DNA of 64,000 nucleotides from Gonatopus flavifemur (lineage: Eukaryota > Arthropoda > Insecta > Hymenoptera > Dryinidae), in NCBI GenBank assembly GCA_018340375.1, contig JAFFJZ010000002.1, positions 13,162,001-13,226,000 of the forward strand, in the 5' to 3' direction. The position numbers and the translations under genes are program-made. This document shows, piece by piece, positions 10,160 to 21,834 of this stretch (positions are counted from its first letter, which is position 1; every line of letters starts with the position of its first letter). The notes under the pieces were generated by a model, which saw only the letters and a program-made list of their open reading frames with translations, was not told the DNA's origin and did not search any database.

Positions 10160-11050
10160 ATCTGGGATTTTGCTCGTACAGGATGCAAAAAACAATTCCA
10201 GAAACCACGAAAGTTCCATATGATTTGGGAATTTTTAAAGAATTCTATTGTATGAATACATCATATAATAATTCATTATAAATTCATTCGCTGATGAACG
10301 AATGGGTTTTTTCAGTTCTTAAGGAAATCATATGTGAATTCTTAAAAAGTTTAATATGCACTCATAAGGTACTTCCAAGGAACTTCCTTCATGTCTGCCT
10401 AAAACAGTATCCAAAGATATCACAAATTCTTGTTTAACATCTGTTCCACTCCGCATGAATTCATAATACACGTCTTTCGATATCTTCCCAAGAACATTTC
10501 AGCAGAAAGACATGATAAAACTCACTCAGAATGAAGTCTACTATCAATCATTTATTTTTGCATGAAGGAATGATGACATTTTTTTGGGATACCTATATCT
10601 TGATAATTTTTTAGTGACTTACATGCAATCACGTCGAGCCGATTCGAAGAGCTTTCAACCTTAGATTATCTAGTTTGATTAAACACGTCGAACTTCGTGG
10701 AATGGAGGATATTGTTATTATTCAAAATCCCCAGCAGAAATGATTCTAGCCACCTTATAGTTAATTTCAAGAACCTTTCTAGAGACTGGCTTCACTGCAA
10801 GCGCCTTGGAAGGTGCTAGACAACCGCTATAATCATTTTTTCTAGGGATTATCTGAATTTTCATTCTCAATTTTAATTGAAAAAACTCTCAGATAAGACA
10901 TTGAAATTGAGTGGAATTAATTATTTACGTTGATCACCTGATCACAGAATCGAATCATTATGAATTCTTTTTGAATTAACTGAAAAGTATCGCTATAAAT
11001 AATGGTTTGGGGTGGACATAACGGGGACTCTGTTAATATGACGTTAAAAC
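10160..11050. other. No recognisable feature
   Basis: AT-rich sequence with small accidental hairpins only (for example CATTCGCTGATGAACGAATG near 10290). Confidence 0.4.
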
Positions 11051-11058
11051 ATTCTTAA

Positions 11059-12224
11059 CCCTAGAACACAACACTTATTCTCTTTGCTATTGAACACAAC
11101 ACTGAGGTATTTTTGTACTCCACACCCTTGAACGCGATTCACATGAATATTCGTAATGGAAAATGAATTTTGAAACACATCATTTTCTTTGTTTTTTTTT
11201 TTCAAGACGAAGACAATAGTATGAATTTCTATGCAAAAATCTTAAGGGAAAATTGCAAAATATTAGTTGAAAGCGAAAATAAATCGCGAAAAATAGCATT
11301 TTGACTTTTTTTCAAAAGATGGCCGTAACTTTTCGAATTTCTATCCGATTTTGAATATCCAAGAATATATCCAAAACAGAATTTTTACTTTTTTTTTTAA
11401 AGTAAGGTGACAGGCCCCATTAATGAACACCTTAACCCCCATTAGCGAACAATCGTTTATCTATTATATCTTTCCTATGGCATATTATTCTGAATTTATT
11501 TACATAACAGCGGTTGATTTAGTATCCAGTCAGTCATGCTTGGATGAAATTAAAGTACTAAATGAAAAGTACTATGAATCAAAAACCAAAACGTTCATTA
11601 AAGGGGTCGCGTTCATAAATGGGGTCATCTACCTTACCTATATTTAATTGAGAATGTGAAAGTTGAAAAACTGATCATCCTCGAAAAAAGACGAAAGCCA
11701 ATGTAAATGTTATGAAAACATTTTTTCATGTGAAAATAAGATTCTTCACGGTCGTCATTCGTAGAATAATACTGAGAAATGTAGAGAAAACATTTTTCAA
11801 TTACTTCCAGTCTTTTTGTTCGCATTTATGGCATAAATATACGAAAAATCAGTTACATTGGCAACAAAATTGATTCATATTTTTTTTTTTAAATAACATT
11901 ATTTCGAATAATGACAGAGAACTTAAATTCTGCAACAACTGCTGCAAAACCCAAGATTTTCTTTCAAATTTTAAAATATGAATTTTCGCACAAAGTACCG
12001 ATGTTACCACAACACTGGGGTAATTTCGTACCCCGCGCTCATTTCGCGTTGTTATCAGTCGCAATCAAAAGGCAAATTGACACTTCTAATCAACTCTTCC
12101 CTCTTTTGGAACCCTGAACTGAATTATGGTCAGGATCCCGGATCGATATGTAGCAAAACCTATTTCACCCACACCTTTCAAAACGCCTTGAGGTACAAAA
12201 ATACCCCCGTATTGTGTTCTAGGG
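11059..12224. mobile_element. piggyBac-like non-autonomous element
   Basis: The ends are CCCTAGAACACAA (left) and TTGTGTTCTAGGG (right), each abutting TTAA (11055-11058 and 12225-12228). A CCCTAG-type terminus in a TTAA duplication is characteristic of piggyBac. Subterminal GAGGTATTTTTGTACTCC and GAGGTACAAAAATACCCC are also inverted matches. The 1166-bp body has no ORF resembling a DDD transposase, so it needs transposase in trans. A smaller MITE is nested at 11402-11638. Confidence 0.85.
11402..11638. mobile_element. MITE nested in the piggyBac-like element
   Basis: Left GTAAGGTGACAGGCCCCATT and AATGAACACC match right GTTCATAAATGGGGTC and ATCTACCTTAC in inverted orientation. The interior contains TTCATTAAAGGGGTC, another copy of the end motif. 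The 74-codon ORF at 11423-11647 runs over the element and is not a gene. Confidence 0.7.
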
Positions 12225-12317
12225 TTAAAGACTTCTTGCAGTACATTGGATGCCCTAGAACTACTAGGACGTCAGTACTAGAACGTTGTGGACAATGCAA
12301 AACATAACATGATTTAC

Positions 12318-12486
12318 CCGAGTCGAAATGCAAAACCTTTTCCTCTATGTATGGAAGATCAGGGAATTTCTACCCCTACGAGGGGCGAAGAAGGAGGATA
12401 TAGCTTCTCCTTTGCCCTGTAAAGTGGTGTAAATTTCCTGATCTTCCATATGTAAAAGGGAAAGAGCTTTTAAATTTTGACTCAGG
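12318..12486. repeat. Hairpin / short MITE
   Basis: CCGAGTCGAAATG with TATGGAAGATCAGGGAATTT on the left pairs with AAATTTCCTGATCTTCCATA and TTTTGACTCAGG on the right. The centre also pairs (GGGGCGAAGAAGGA with TCTCCTTTGCCC), so nearly the whole 169 bp folds. Confidence 0.75.
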
Positions 12487-13625
12487 ATATTCCCAATATC
12501 CAACATCAAATAGGAGTTTATGGAGATAAAGTCAATGTACAGAAAAAAAATGTACGTGTATAACTGTTTCCATGTTTATATTGAAAAGAATGATTATTAT
12601 GTTGTTGCTCAAAACATCCAATTCTTCACACGTGAGAGGAGCATGAATGTAAATAAACACACAAGTCGAAATAATTTGGAACGAGGACGAAAGCATCTGT
12701 TGAACCGTAGAAAAGGGTTTCAAGGACAGCGAATTCATACCAAATGGAGAAAAGATGAAGTAATTCAATAGTAAAAACATCTCAGATAAGCCGTGTGAAT
12801 GTTAGGAATTACGAATAAATATAAAATTCGACATCTCACATACAATTGGGGTAATGAAAATGATATGCTGAACATTTCATGAATTCTACAGTTTTCTTCA
12901 GTATTCTAAATGAACGATCTGGCAATTCAATGATATTTACAATAATCAATTATTTCTCTTAAGAATGAATAAGTGGTACCTCGTGAATGATTTATCCATT
13001 TCGGGGAAATGTTTTTATTTGCTCTATTTCGATTATGTTTTTTTCTCACATTCACAAAACCCACAAAAATTTGTATTGAATTTCAGAATGGTTTCGCGTA
13101 TGGAATGTAACCCATCAAACACGAATATCGAGATAAAACTTTTTAGTAGGTCATGCTTTGCTCATTGTTTATTAACTTGTTTATGAACATGGGGAATTTT
13201 TCGCGATTCTCATCTTGATGATATTTAAAAAGTCACTACCCACTTCCACGTCGAATATATGCGTTTTTTTTCATGAAAAATCTCAATTCTTCAGTATTCA
13301 TAATACTCTTGATCACACAAAACAATTTATTTTTCTTTTTCAATCAGTTGAAAAAATCCGGTTTATGCTATTGGATGTTACTTTTCATGTTTTTTGTTCA
13401 CTCGATTTCCATCAGTTGTTTGATTGGAAACAATTGGAATTTTAGGTGCGCTCAAACCGAATCCTCGACTGAAAAATCGATCTCCAGCTCTTCTAATTAC
13501 AAAGTTTATGAAGCACGTTGTTGCGGTGGACATTCTAGTTTTGATACATTCTTTTTCAAATAAACAAATCAAATCATTTTGAGATCGCTCGATATACACA
13601 CTTCATGAACTAAGAGAAACTTAAG
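12487..13625. other. No recognisable feature
   Basis: Short overlapping ORFs on both strands with no domain and no splice pairing. No inverted repeat found. Confidence 0.4.
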
Positions 13626-13627
13626 AA

Positions 13628-14013
13628 CACTGTGAGAAATACATGTAAAGTTACATGCAACAAGTTCACCTAGCCTGTTCGTGTAAAATGCATTTCCACT
13701 GAAATTTTTGCAGTCTTTTCACCCTGTTTTTCATCTGTAATTCCATATGAACGCTATGATGGTAATTTTACAAGTATTCAGTACTGATAAAATAGAATTA
13801 TATCTACATCTCAATGTAAAATTACTTGGATTCTGGTAAAATTACAGTTAACACGTATGTGTAAATTTACCTTGGGTGAATGTGTGAATTCACTGGTGTG
13901 TGTAGTTGGTAATTTTTACATTAATATGCATCATATAATTTTACTGATACTGTATAGATGAATCCTGTTGCCATTGACGTTTGGTAAAATTGTTACCAAC
14001 ATTTCTTACACTG
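13628..14013. mobile_element. MITE, GTAAAWTTTAC mini-palindrome family
   Basis: Ends CACTGTGAGAAAT and ATTTCTTACACTG. The body contains at least seven small palindromes of the type GTAAAATTAC: GTAAAGTTAC (13645), GTAATTTTAC (13761), GTAAAATTAC (twice, about 13815 and 13838), GTAAATTTACC (13861), GTAATTTTTAC (13911) and GGTAAAATTGTTACC (13983). No coding capacity. Confidence 0.7.
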
Positions 14014-14014
14014 G

Positions 14015-14515
14015 ATACTCAGAATCTATTGAATTATTGGTACGTTTGCGAAGTTGATATTCAAATTTTAATATTCAGAATGGAAAATATGTACTCCATC
14101 AGAGTAATTCTAAGAATCTTTCAAATTCCGATGGGATGATGAAACAGTGATAATGGTGAAAAAATAAGGGTGATATGAATCAATTTTACATGAAAAAGAA
14201 TGATAAAGAATTGAAGAAGTTCCGTTGGTGCTCCCCCTCCCTTTTGTGCTTATCAGTGCTTCCAATTTTATTTCGAATCGGTTCTCTTTTTATAATGAAA
14301 AATGTATCCGATGCTAATGGCACGAGAGGAAGAAATTTCACAATAGTCAACGTCGTAAACAAATCCATGGATACTCGTAGTAAACCCAGTCGGGTGAAAT
14401 TGGGATTTGTTTGGACAAGAGACAATTGAACGAGATATTAGAAGACAATAGTGAATGTTCGTTCAACCAATGAAACATTCTTTATTCTTCATTTTCTACC
14501 CGGAGAAAACAAACG
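14015..14515. other. No recognisable feature
   Basis: ORFs of 84 and 79 codons overlap on opposite strands at 14175-14429. The plus-strand one has no recognisable domain, so I leave it uncalled. Confidence 0.35.
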
Positions 14516-14606
14516 CCCTTCAGGTCGATTTAGATGAAACTGAAACTAGCAGCCGATTGGGATAAGTTTTTACATAAGATTTGTATGAAGAACTCGAACA
14601 ACTGAA

Positions 14607-14792
14607 ACGTTTAGTAGAACGCTGCCCAATCGATTTCTGCTATAAGAAAAAAGCTTCATCAACGTTTAATTCAAATGACGCTGAAACTAGCAGGCGTAAA
14701 GCTAGAAGCCTATTGTTGTAACTTTTGACTGAACGTTGTTGAAGCTTTTTGTATACCATAAATCGATTGAGCAGCGGTCCACCAAACTGCCG
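14607..14792. repeat. Hairpin, ~75-bp arms
   Basis: AACGCTGCCCAATCGATTT and AAAAAGCTTCATCAACGTTT on the left pair with AACGTTGTTGAAGCTTTTT and AAATCGATTGAGCAGCGGT on the right, around a loop containing GCTGAAACTAGCAGGC. Confidence 0.75.
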
Positions 14793-15773
14793 TACAAGTT
14801 GAAAAGACACTTAAGTCTATTCAGCCTCGAACGAAGATAATCGACGAAAACGATTTCCTTACGAAAAGACATTGAAAAATATCATTTCAATAAATATTTA
14901 AACATTTTTAACGTAAAATGATCATTCTCTTCCCGATTCCGTAAAAAAATTCCAACTTTTTTGTTATTGGCACTGAGAAAAACATGCGTTTGTTTATTTA
15001 GAACAATACAAGGGAAGAAAGCACTCAAGTCGACACAAGGGTATTTTACTTGTAAAAGCGCCCGCGTGGCGTTCGCCTCACAAGCGAAGAAACACCTCAA
15101 GTCCCAAGTCGGGTGGCGTAGATTGTCATGATTTCCAAGTTTTTCAATCTTCTCATTGCTTATTAACCCTCTGCCTAGTCAGTGGTTCTAAAAAAAAACT
15201 CCGTTCAAATTGATGTAATTGGAACGGAAATATGTTCTGCAAATCTTTTCATGGAAAATATAGTGTGTAGGCAGAGGGTTAAATAAATCGATTTCTGTAC
15301 TGTTAACAAACGTTAAAATATACATATTGATTGATGCATCAACTCGATAACCTGACAAATGAATAAATGTGACATAATCCCTTTGCCGCTAAAACAACAC
15401 GAAACAGCAAGTCCCTAGTTTCCCCCAGTTCAAGAAACTCATTGATTCTCGCCAAATTTCATTTAAATCGGGCAAAAATCTGATCGATCAAACAGATTTT
15501 TGTCCAATTTCAATGGTTCCTCGAACCAGAGGTTCTCCCATAGGAAAAGTACACAGTAAAAAATTCTTCATCATTGTGTAAAGTGTTAAAATTAAAAAAC
15601 AATTGATGCACGTCGGGTTTCTCCGCACGTTGACCGAACAAGACATAGGACTTTTTCTAGTTGTAATGTAGCGCCCAGCTCGAGCAATCTACAACGGAAG
15701 AAAAACTTATGTCCTGATCTATTTCAACTTCTTGTATTCAAGGCTGATCCTCGACACTTTTACAAATCAAGAA

Positions 15774-15795
15774 GAACCTAAGTCGACTTAGGTTC
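15774..15795. repeat. Perfect 22-bp palindrome
   Basis: Centred on CCTAAGTCGACTTAGG with GAA and TTC outside it. Imperfect pairing continues outward to TTTACAA on the left and TTGTAAA on the right. Confidence 0.85.
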
Positions 15796-16224
15796 GCTCT
15801 CAGTTGTAAATTCATGATGAACGAGCGTTTTTTCACGCCAAATACAACTTTTCCAAGACCAAGGTCTTTTTTCATCAGGGATGAACGAATTTCCGTCGCA
15901 TAAAACTTGCAATAACGCAAGAACTATTCATGTTTCCTAATGTCCGTTTCGACAGATAGATTCAGAATTCTCTTCCAAATCGATTGATATCAAAATCTCA
16001 TTTTCATCAAAAAAGTGACTTAAGTGCCTTCTTCATTTGTAGGGCAGCGAAGGTTTCAGATGTTTAAATCCTTGATAAAAATTTTGTGTATTATAAAAAG
16101 TTATAATCGGCTGCTAGATCTACAGATGTCAGTTTCAGCTTCATTTTACAACATTAGATCTATCAAGACCTGAATTAATTTAAATCAATCAATTTCTTCC
16201 AAAAATACTCAATTTTTAGGAACT

Positions 16225-16345
16225 ATCTAAAAGTGCAGAAAATAGGCAGTTGATGCATGCAATTCACAATTAATTCATGTAGAATTTTCATCAATCCAGA
16301 TCTAAATAGATCTACATTTTGCACTTTTTTTTATCTAGCAGGAAT
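16225..16345. repeat. Imperfect inverted repeat around AGATCTAAATAGATCT
   Basis: TATCTAAAAGTGCAGAAAAT pairs with TTTTGCACTTTTTTTTATCT, and a central AGATCTAAATAGATCT palindrome lies near its right side. It is interrupted immediately downstream by the MITE at 16353-16535. Confidence 0.5.
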
Positions 16346-16352
16346 CTACGTA

Positions 16353-16535
16353 CACTGTAAAAAGTCTGACTGAAAGTGGCTGCATCTTACTTGAAAACTT
16401 GACTGAAATTCAGTCTTTTCCATTGTGTCAGCATTTGTTTTGGATGCTTACTTTCAGCTGAACTAGGGCTAGTTTTGGCTACATCTTAAAATAAGCCGAT
16501 ATCAAGGTTGAAAGTAAGTTCTACTTTTTACTGTG
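16353..16535. mobile_element. Short MITE, CACTGTAAAAAGT ends
   Basis: CACTGTAAAAAGTCTGACTG at the left and CTACTTTTTACTGTG at the right, with TA on both sides (16351-16352 and 16536-16537). The interior has TTCAGCTGAA and CTAGGGCTAG small palindromes. Confidence 0.75.
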
Positions 16536-16539
16536 TAGA

Positions 16540-17160
16540 TCTAAATCATCCTTCCGGGTAATGCTCCGTGTCTCACATCTTAACCCTATTCTCCATATCT
16601 GTTCTTCACTACTTCAATCCTTTATATTTATTCTCTGATTCTTGAATTTATTTCACGTATTATTTCAATTATTTTCGTCTGTTGCAACGTTGTCTTATGA
16701 CGTTACAAAGTGCAAAGTGGTTTTGGAGTTTACCAGTTTTGGGAATGCGATTTTTAACAAACCGCGATTAAAGTCTCCATAAATGAGAACTCAATGATTT
16801 TAATGATCTACCGACTAATGAGCGATTCCTGCATTACACGAAAGTCCTTGACCTTTCTCGTAAAACCGATTCTCGAGTGTTAGCTGTTCTCCCCGAGTTT
16901 TCCAAGCTTTTTGACGAACTAAAGGAGTTTGTGGTGATCCTCACGAATTATGATGTTTGAAACATTGATAATTCGCAGAACTGAATAATAATCTCAATTG
17001 AAGGTATCAGCCGCTACAATTGCAACAACTTCCACAATTTTCAGTCCAAAGTGCCAATGTTTTGAGATGAAATATCGTACGTTGCAGCGAATCATCTATG
17101 TAGGAATAACTCTTCGTGAATTCCTCGGTAGAAATGGGCTAGTTATTGACGGGTTTTGTA
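16540..17160. other. No recognisable feature
   Basis: Unique-looking sequence. A 73-codon ORF (16998-17219) runs into the next element and is not supported. Confidence 0.4.
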
Positions 17161-17232
17161 ATGCTCAATTAGCCAGAAACTTGCTAGACGCTTGCAAGTG
17201 CCTGGTAAGGTTACGGTGAGGTACTTGCAAGT

Positions 17233-17837
17233 CCGGTGAAAAAATCGTCCAGGTCTGATTATGCGTGTTCAGGCCAAATTATGCACATTATTTTTCGGCA
17301 AAATTATTCGTGTTCAATACTGTCTGCACGTGAATGAGCCTGATTACACCTGGTCGTTCATTTTTGAGCTTTGTCGTCACTTCAGAGGTTTCAATTTTGT
17401 AACCACGTGGAAACCCGTGATCAAGCTTAACTACCAGTGATTATGCCTGACAAACCATTCTCGCTCGTGATCATGCAAAATCTCACCAACTGAGGAATAT
17501 TCATACACATGCTTGATCATGCCAAATCGGTCCGAAACGCAGGAACGTACGCCTGATGACGCATGATCATGCCTGAAAACTGGAAACTAGAAAATGGGAG
17601 CTGCATAAGCACAATAAATTAGTGTTTGATAACATTACTATAGTTTCATTTCTTACAAAAAACTTATTGATTTTGTATGAATTTCCCATGTATAATGGAG
17701 CACAATCAAGCGTGATTTGGTGTAATTGGGCATGATTAGTCCTCGTGGGTACGAAATTGAGGCCTGATCACGCCTGATTGGGCTTTATTTATCAGCCCTG
17801 ATCAGGTGTGAGCAAGCGTAGACAATTTTTTCACGAG
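17233..17837. mobile_element. MITE, GATCATGC mini-palindrome family
   Basis: Ends CCGGTGAAAAAATCGTC and GACAATTTTTTCACGAG. The body repeats variants of TGATCATGCCTGA, TGATTATGCCTGA and CCTGATCACGCCTGATT at least ten times (17255 to 17815), many forming small TGATCA-centred palindromes. Just outside, AATTAGCCAGAAACTTGCTAG (17167) and CTAGTTTCTAGCGAATT (17842) are also inverted matches, so it may sit inside a second foldback. Confidence 0.7.
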
Positions 17838-17919
17838 ATGTCTAGTTTCTAGCGAATTAACCCTTACAAAACTCGACAATGACTAGCGCACTTCTACTTT
17901 GATTGATGGAATGTGTGTA

Positions 17920-18126
17920 CCCTGAAAAAAGGTGTGGTTATGGTAACAATGTGAGGTATGGTTATGACAGTAGCCGCAGTAGCGATACGTAGATCGTTAC
18001 GATAACGATCTAGATTGCTTTATACTGATCTATTCAGTTTGTGGTAGCAATACCGATATTCCTACACTTCAGATAGCTGTAACAGCTAAATAGTATTGTT
18101 ATGAAAGCAATACTGTTTTTTCAGTG
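17920..18126. mobile_element. MITE, TAGCNATA/GCTGTAACAGC palindrome family, copy 1
   Basis: Left CCTGAAAAAAGGTGTGGTTATG and right AAAGCAATACTGTTTTTTCAGTG, with TA on both sides. The interior shows AACGATCTAGATTGC, ATCGTTACGATAACGAT and AGCTGTAACAGCT. It resembles the element at 53727-53956 in style and motif. Confidence 0.65.
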
Positions 18127-18129
18127 TAT

Positions 18130-18455
18130 ATGTTCAGACATCAGAATGTACCTGAGTAGGAGTTGATATAGGCCTGATATGGCCTTCTGTGTTTCCTGTA
18201 ATCATTTTCAGTGGCTTCAACCTTGTGTGACTTGCGCCAGCTCTTGGTCCTTGCGCAGCATTCGTATTTTGGATTTCTTCATATTTCGAGACTTGGGGTC
18301 CATTCTTCCCCGCTTTTTATGATTTTTTGATTTATATCGTGCGGTTCTGAATTTTGTATCACCCGGAAAGTTTTGGAGTGCTGAGTGTCTATTTTCAATA
18401 TAAAATAACTACTCAATTGGAGATCAAGCAGATTCAACTAGAACTTATTATCAGG
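18130..18455 (-). other. Short basic ORF, unassigned
   Basis: On the minus strand a 28-codon reading frame beginning at an ATG near 18305 encodes a very basic peptide (MDPKSRNMKKSKIRMLRKDQ...), downstream of the signal-peptide ORF at 18456-18641. I cannot link the two by convincing splice sites. Otherwise nothing is recognisable here. Confidence 0.2.
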
Positions 18456-18641
18456 TCAATTCGATATTCCATAGAGACCTGACGAAATTATCATAATGTC
18501 TTGTTCAGCTCGCAGTTGCAAACTTCCGGCTTCTTCATGTGGAACTGTTGCAGATGTAGGGTGAGTAAGATGAGCATAAACTGGCTGTGCCGTACAGGAA
18601 AAAAGAAGGGTGAAGAAAATCAATGTGTGGAAGAATCCCAT
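18456..18641 (-). CDS. Putative small secreted protein (or first coding exon)
   Basis: I start at the second ATG (18639-18641), because the upstream ATG (18645-18647) abuts MITE-derived sequence. The first ~23 residues read MGFFHTLIFFTLLFSCTAQP then VYA: a short N-region, a hydrophobic core and a plausible AxA-like cleavage site before HLTHPTSA. The remaining ~38 residues are polar and end at a stop. There is no recognisable family and only one cysteine. It could be a complete small secreted peptide, a first exon (a weak CAG|GTCTCT donor lies near the end), or a chance ORF. The MITE fragment at 18646-18745 lies immediately upstream. Confidence 0.3.
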   Translation of the reverse strand: MGFFHTLIFFTLLFSCTAQPVYAHLTHPTSATVPHEEAGSLQLRAEQDIMIISSGLYGISN

Positions 18642-18645
18642 TATC

Positions 18646-18745
18646 ATTTATTGAGGATCAGCGGCGGTCGATGACAGATATAGTTATTTACTTGAATTTA
18701 GTTCTAACAGTACCATAAGTCAATGTATTTAATGAAAGTATTTTT
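18646..18745. mobile_element. MITE fragment, GAGGATCAGCG family
   Basis: Shares ATTTATTGAGGATCAGCG and AGTACCATAA with the complete copy at 23834-24068. It lacks the right arm, so it is a half element. Confidence 0.6.
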
Positions 18746-18749
18746 ATCG

Positions 18750-19500
18750 CTTTATTCGAGTGAATAATTTCATCTATCACTCCTTGGTGAGAAGAATAAT
18801 TCTTCGATCCTTGTAGTGACCGCAAAAATAATATTGAAAATTATTGAACGTCAATATTTTGAACTATTAAAACACAACAGTGCCCAATAGTGTTTCCATG
18901 GTCACATTGGTCACTATTAGGGACTAACAGCTTTTTCTCCATAAGGGTTGGCTGGTACTGATTATTAATAAATTATGATACTTCTTGAAACATATATTCT
19001 CATAATAACACTTCTATGTTATGTAAATGTTCCCTGAATCTATTGTGTACATTTTACACTTTGTGGAAATGAACACCTCAGCCCGAATTTGGTATTGCCT
19101 CCTGATTCGAGTACTCTTCCTAACAAGGTAGATGTAGTAACACATTCTAACCAAGTTTCTGTAAGTTGTGTCGAGTAATCAAAGATGTATCCAGCCTTGT
19201 ATTATTGTGGCGAACCGCTTTGCTTGAATTAGCCTATTCAAAACGGTTAAGTGAACGTATAAACCGAAGAAGAAGATTCCTTCATGCTTCCATAAAACTG
19301 ATAACATAGTTTTCTATTTATTTATGAATAACAGCTCGAGGATGTTATTTGTGCTGGATCATCTTTTTCACTACACGATTGATATTTTTCTGAACAATAC
19401 ACTTTCATTCAATATAACAATCAAAGGATATATCAATGTTTTGTGTCATGTAAACTTTTCTCACCTCTGCCGAAATCGGTTAATATTCAAAGAAACGTTC
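18750..19500. other. No recognisable feature
   Basis: AT-rich unique-looking sequence; no structure found. Confidence 0.4.
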
Positions 19501-19506
19501 TCTTCC

Positions 19507-19757
19507 CTATTGAGAATGCCAGGCAGATCCACACAAAAAGTAGTTGTCAGGCTTTGAACGGTCTTTGTTCCAGGAAATTCGGTCAAAAACTGACAAAATT
19601 TTTTCTGTCTGTTTTTGACAGGATATTCCATGTTTAGTGATTCCGGACGAAACCAGGTAGAAATTCGGTCAGTTTTTGACTGGATTTCCTGGGACGAAAA
19701 CCGCTCAAAGCCTGACAACTTTTTTTTGTCCGGATCTGTCTGGAATTTTCAGAAGGG
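19507..19757. mobile_element. Foldback MITE, CAGRCAGATCC family
   Basis: GCCAGGCAGATCCACACAAA and GTTGTCAGGCTTTGAACGGT on the left pair with AGCCTGACAAC and GGATCTGTCTGGAATTTTC on the right. A second inner pair is TTCGGTCAAAAACTGAC and GTCAGTTTTTGACTGG. Small GTCAAAAACTGAC palindromes fill the interior. It explains the overlapping ORFs on both strands. Confidence 0.8.
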
Positions 19758-19759
19758 TT

Positions 19760-21560
19760 CTGACATGCTCAGAAGCATTTACGGGATCAATAAGCGTGAT
19801 TAGCAATATTTTCATTTGTTGCTGGAGACATCGATGAGTATTCTCATCAGAGATCACACCCCTTTGAATGATTAGTCCATGTTTTGCATCATTTTGCATT
19901 TTGCAGCGCATCAGAAAACATCGTTCCAGATGTGGAGATTATGTTGGAAATTGTGAAGTTAATGCAAAACCTGTGCGTAGAGTTTTTTGATATATAATAG
20001 CCAAATAGTTCTAAACGTTTCTCGATGCATGTATGCAGTGCATCGAGCTCCTCTATCTCATGTATTGTGCCAGGATAATCCCCATCGATTATCGCTCTCA
20101 TTTGATCATCACCAACTGAACGACCAAAACGTTGTTGTTTCCTTCGGAGTGAGTGATCATTATAACGGATTCCTGCGAACTAATTTTGACCTTGCTGTTC
20201 TTGAAGTTTTTTCACCATACACAGCACCTAACTTTTTATGAGCGTACGATCATATTTTTCCTCTAACAAAAGTGAAGAACTAAAATATAACGACGACGCT
20301 TGTTTTGATGTGCGCCTTCCCATGTTTTTGAGCAACCCTCCTTTAACCAAAAATTGCAAATTTTCAAAAGATACAATTTTTGTTAGTGTATTTCACTGGG
20401 GAAAAAATACAACTAAATATTTCATCGCCCATAGAACAGCTAATCTCTTAGCGACATTAGCCAAACTTTCTCTGATAAAACTAAAAACTTTATTACCGCA
20501 GGTAAAAATACCTGTCTTTCTCCAAGTTAATTATTCTTTGCTGCGTATAGTTGTATCATGAGGAAATTTGTTTTTTTGAAATATTTGAGTACTTAAATCA
20601 CTTATTTGAAAGCCATCCAATCAATTCTTGGTGTGAAAAATATTTGAATTGAGTGCAATCAAAAGTTACATCAGTCCGCCGCTAGCTTCAGCTTCATGAC
20701 GGATCTGATACTTGAATCTCCATACATTGATCATATCCGTTATTCACTTGTTGCTAAAACTGAATCATTTCCATTCATTAGATATTGAATGTCATGAAAT
20801 CATGAAAAATCAGAGAATATCATCCGATTCAAGATCGACTCATAGAATTTCTGAATGTTTTTTCGAATCAACTGCAATAATTCATCGATTCGAAATTCCT
20901 TTAGATTCTATTTGTTTCTCTACGTTGTGTATACTCATCAAAGAGTGAAGAACCAGTCCAATTCCAGAATTTTATTTGATTAATCCCGTGGAAGGAAGCT
21001 ATTGAATAGTTCGAGACAATAATGGTATAATAATGTCACATTGGATTTTAGAAAAGCAGAAGAGATTAGCTTAACACAGGATTATCTGATCAAGATGAGA
21101 CTAGGTTGAGATGCAGATGAATGGTGAACTTTAGAGAGTTTCGATATGAACTTCCAAGTCCTTGGATAAGAAGGTAATCTGATGTTACTTTCACTGCAAC
21201 CTCCTCTAAAATCACTGAAAAATGTCTTGGATATCAAGTTGTCATTATGGAGTTTATCACGGTAGTGGTGTAAACCATTGACTTTTCATTCTATTTCCAA
21301 CGTTTGTATGATACTCCCAAGAAGATCAAATAGAAATCATAAACTACTCTGGGGAGAAAATATGTAATTTCATTGATGAAGAGTACCCTGGTTGAGCCAA
21401 CCCGTACAATTCATTCGAATCAAATCACGTGAGATTTGGCAACAACATTTTATAAGAAATATTTTTTCTTTCATTGGAGGAGTTTTTGAATTTCACCAAA
21501 TCTGTCTGAGAATTTTTTAACTGGTTTCAATTCAAACATTTTACAAGAATCTATAAGATT
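19760..21560. other. No recognisable gene
   Basis: Contains a 107-codon plus-strand ORF (20238-20561) with repeat-like subsequence (CAGGTAAAAATACCTG near 20500; TTAGCGACATTAGCC near 20457). It is more likely a decayed palindrome element than a gene. Nothing else is supported. Confidence 0.35.
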
Positions 21561-21589
21561 TAGTAAGGATCAAAGGATTTTTCCAATTT

Positions 21590-21785
21590 AATGAACAGGA
21601 TTCATAATGAAATATTGAATTTAATAATATAATTCTCAATGCTAAGAATTTTACTCTTAAGGTTTAGAATTTCACATTTTAGTAAGAAATTGTGAAATTT
21701 CATCACTCATATTAAATTCAATATGAAAATATGATATTTCATAAAGAATTTCGTATTAAATTTCAGAACTTTTCTAACAGTGTAG
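21590..21785. repeat. TGAAATTTCA small-palindrome tract
   Basis: Repeated GAAATTGTGAAATTTC, GAATTTCAC and AATTTCATAAAGAATTT motifs end at CTTTTCTAACAGTG, which looks like a right terminus of the CACTG class. The left end was not identified. Confidence 0.45.
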
Positions 21786-21834
21786 GGTGTTGAATCGGAA
21801 GTCAATATCTGAACAAGAGTGTTCAGATTCTCTG

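Larger units (their letters stand above)
14530..16146. mobile_element. Large repeat-rich element with AGCAGCCGATT inverted ends
   Basis: ATGAAACTGAAACTAGCAGC (14533) continues into CGATT and is matched in inverted orientation by AATCGGCTGCTAG and CAGTTTCAGCTTCAT (16105-16144). Between them are nested hairpins (14607-14792; 15640-15710) and repeated ACTTAAGT or TCAAGTC motifs (14810, 15025, 15095, 16018), including the palindrome at 15774-15795. It looks like a composite or decayed palindrome-array element of about 1.6 kb. Its unity is inferred. Confidence 0.45.
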
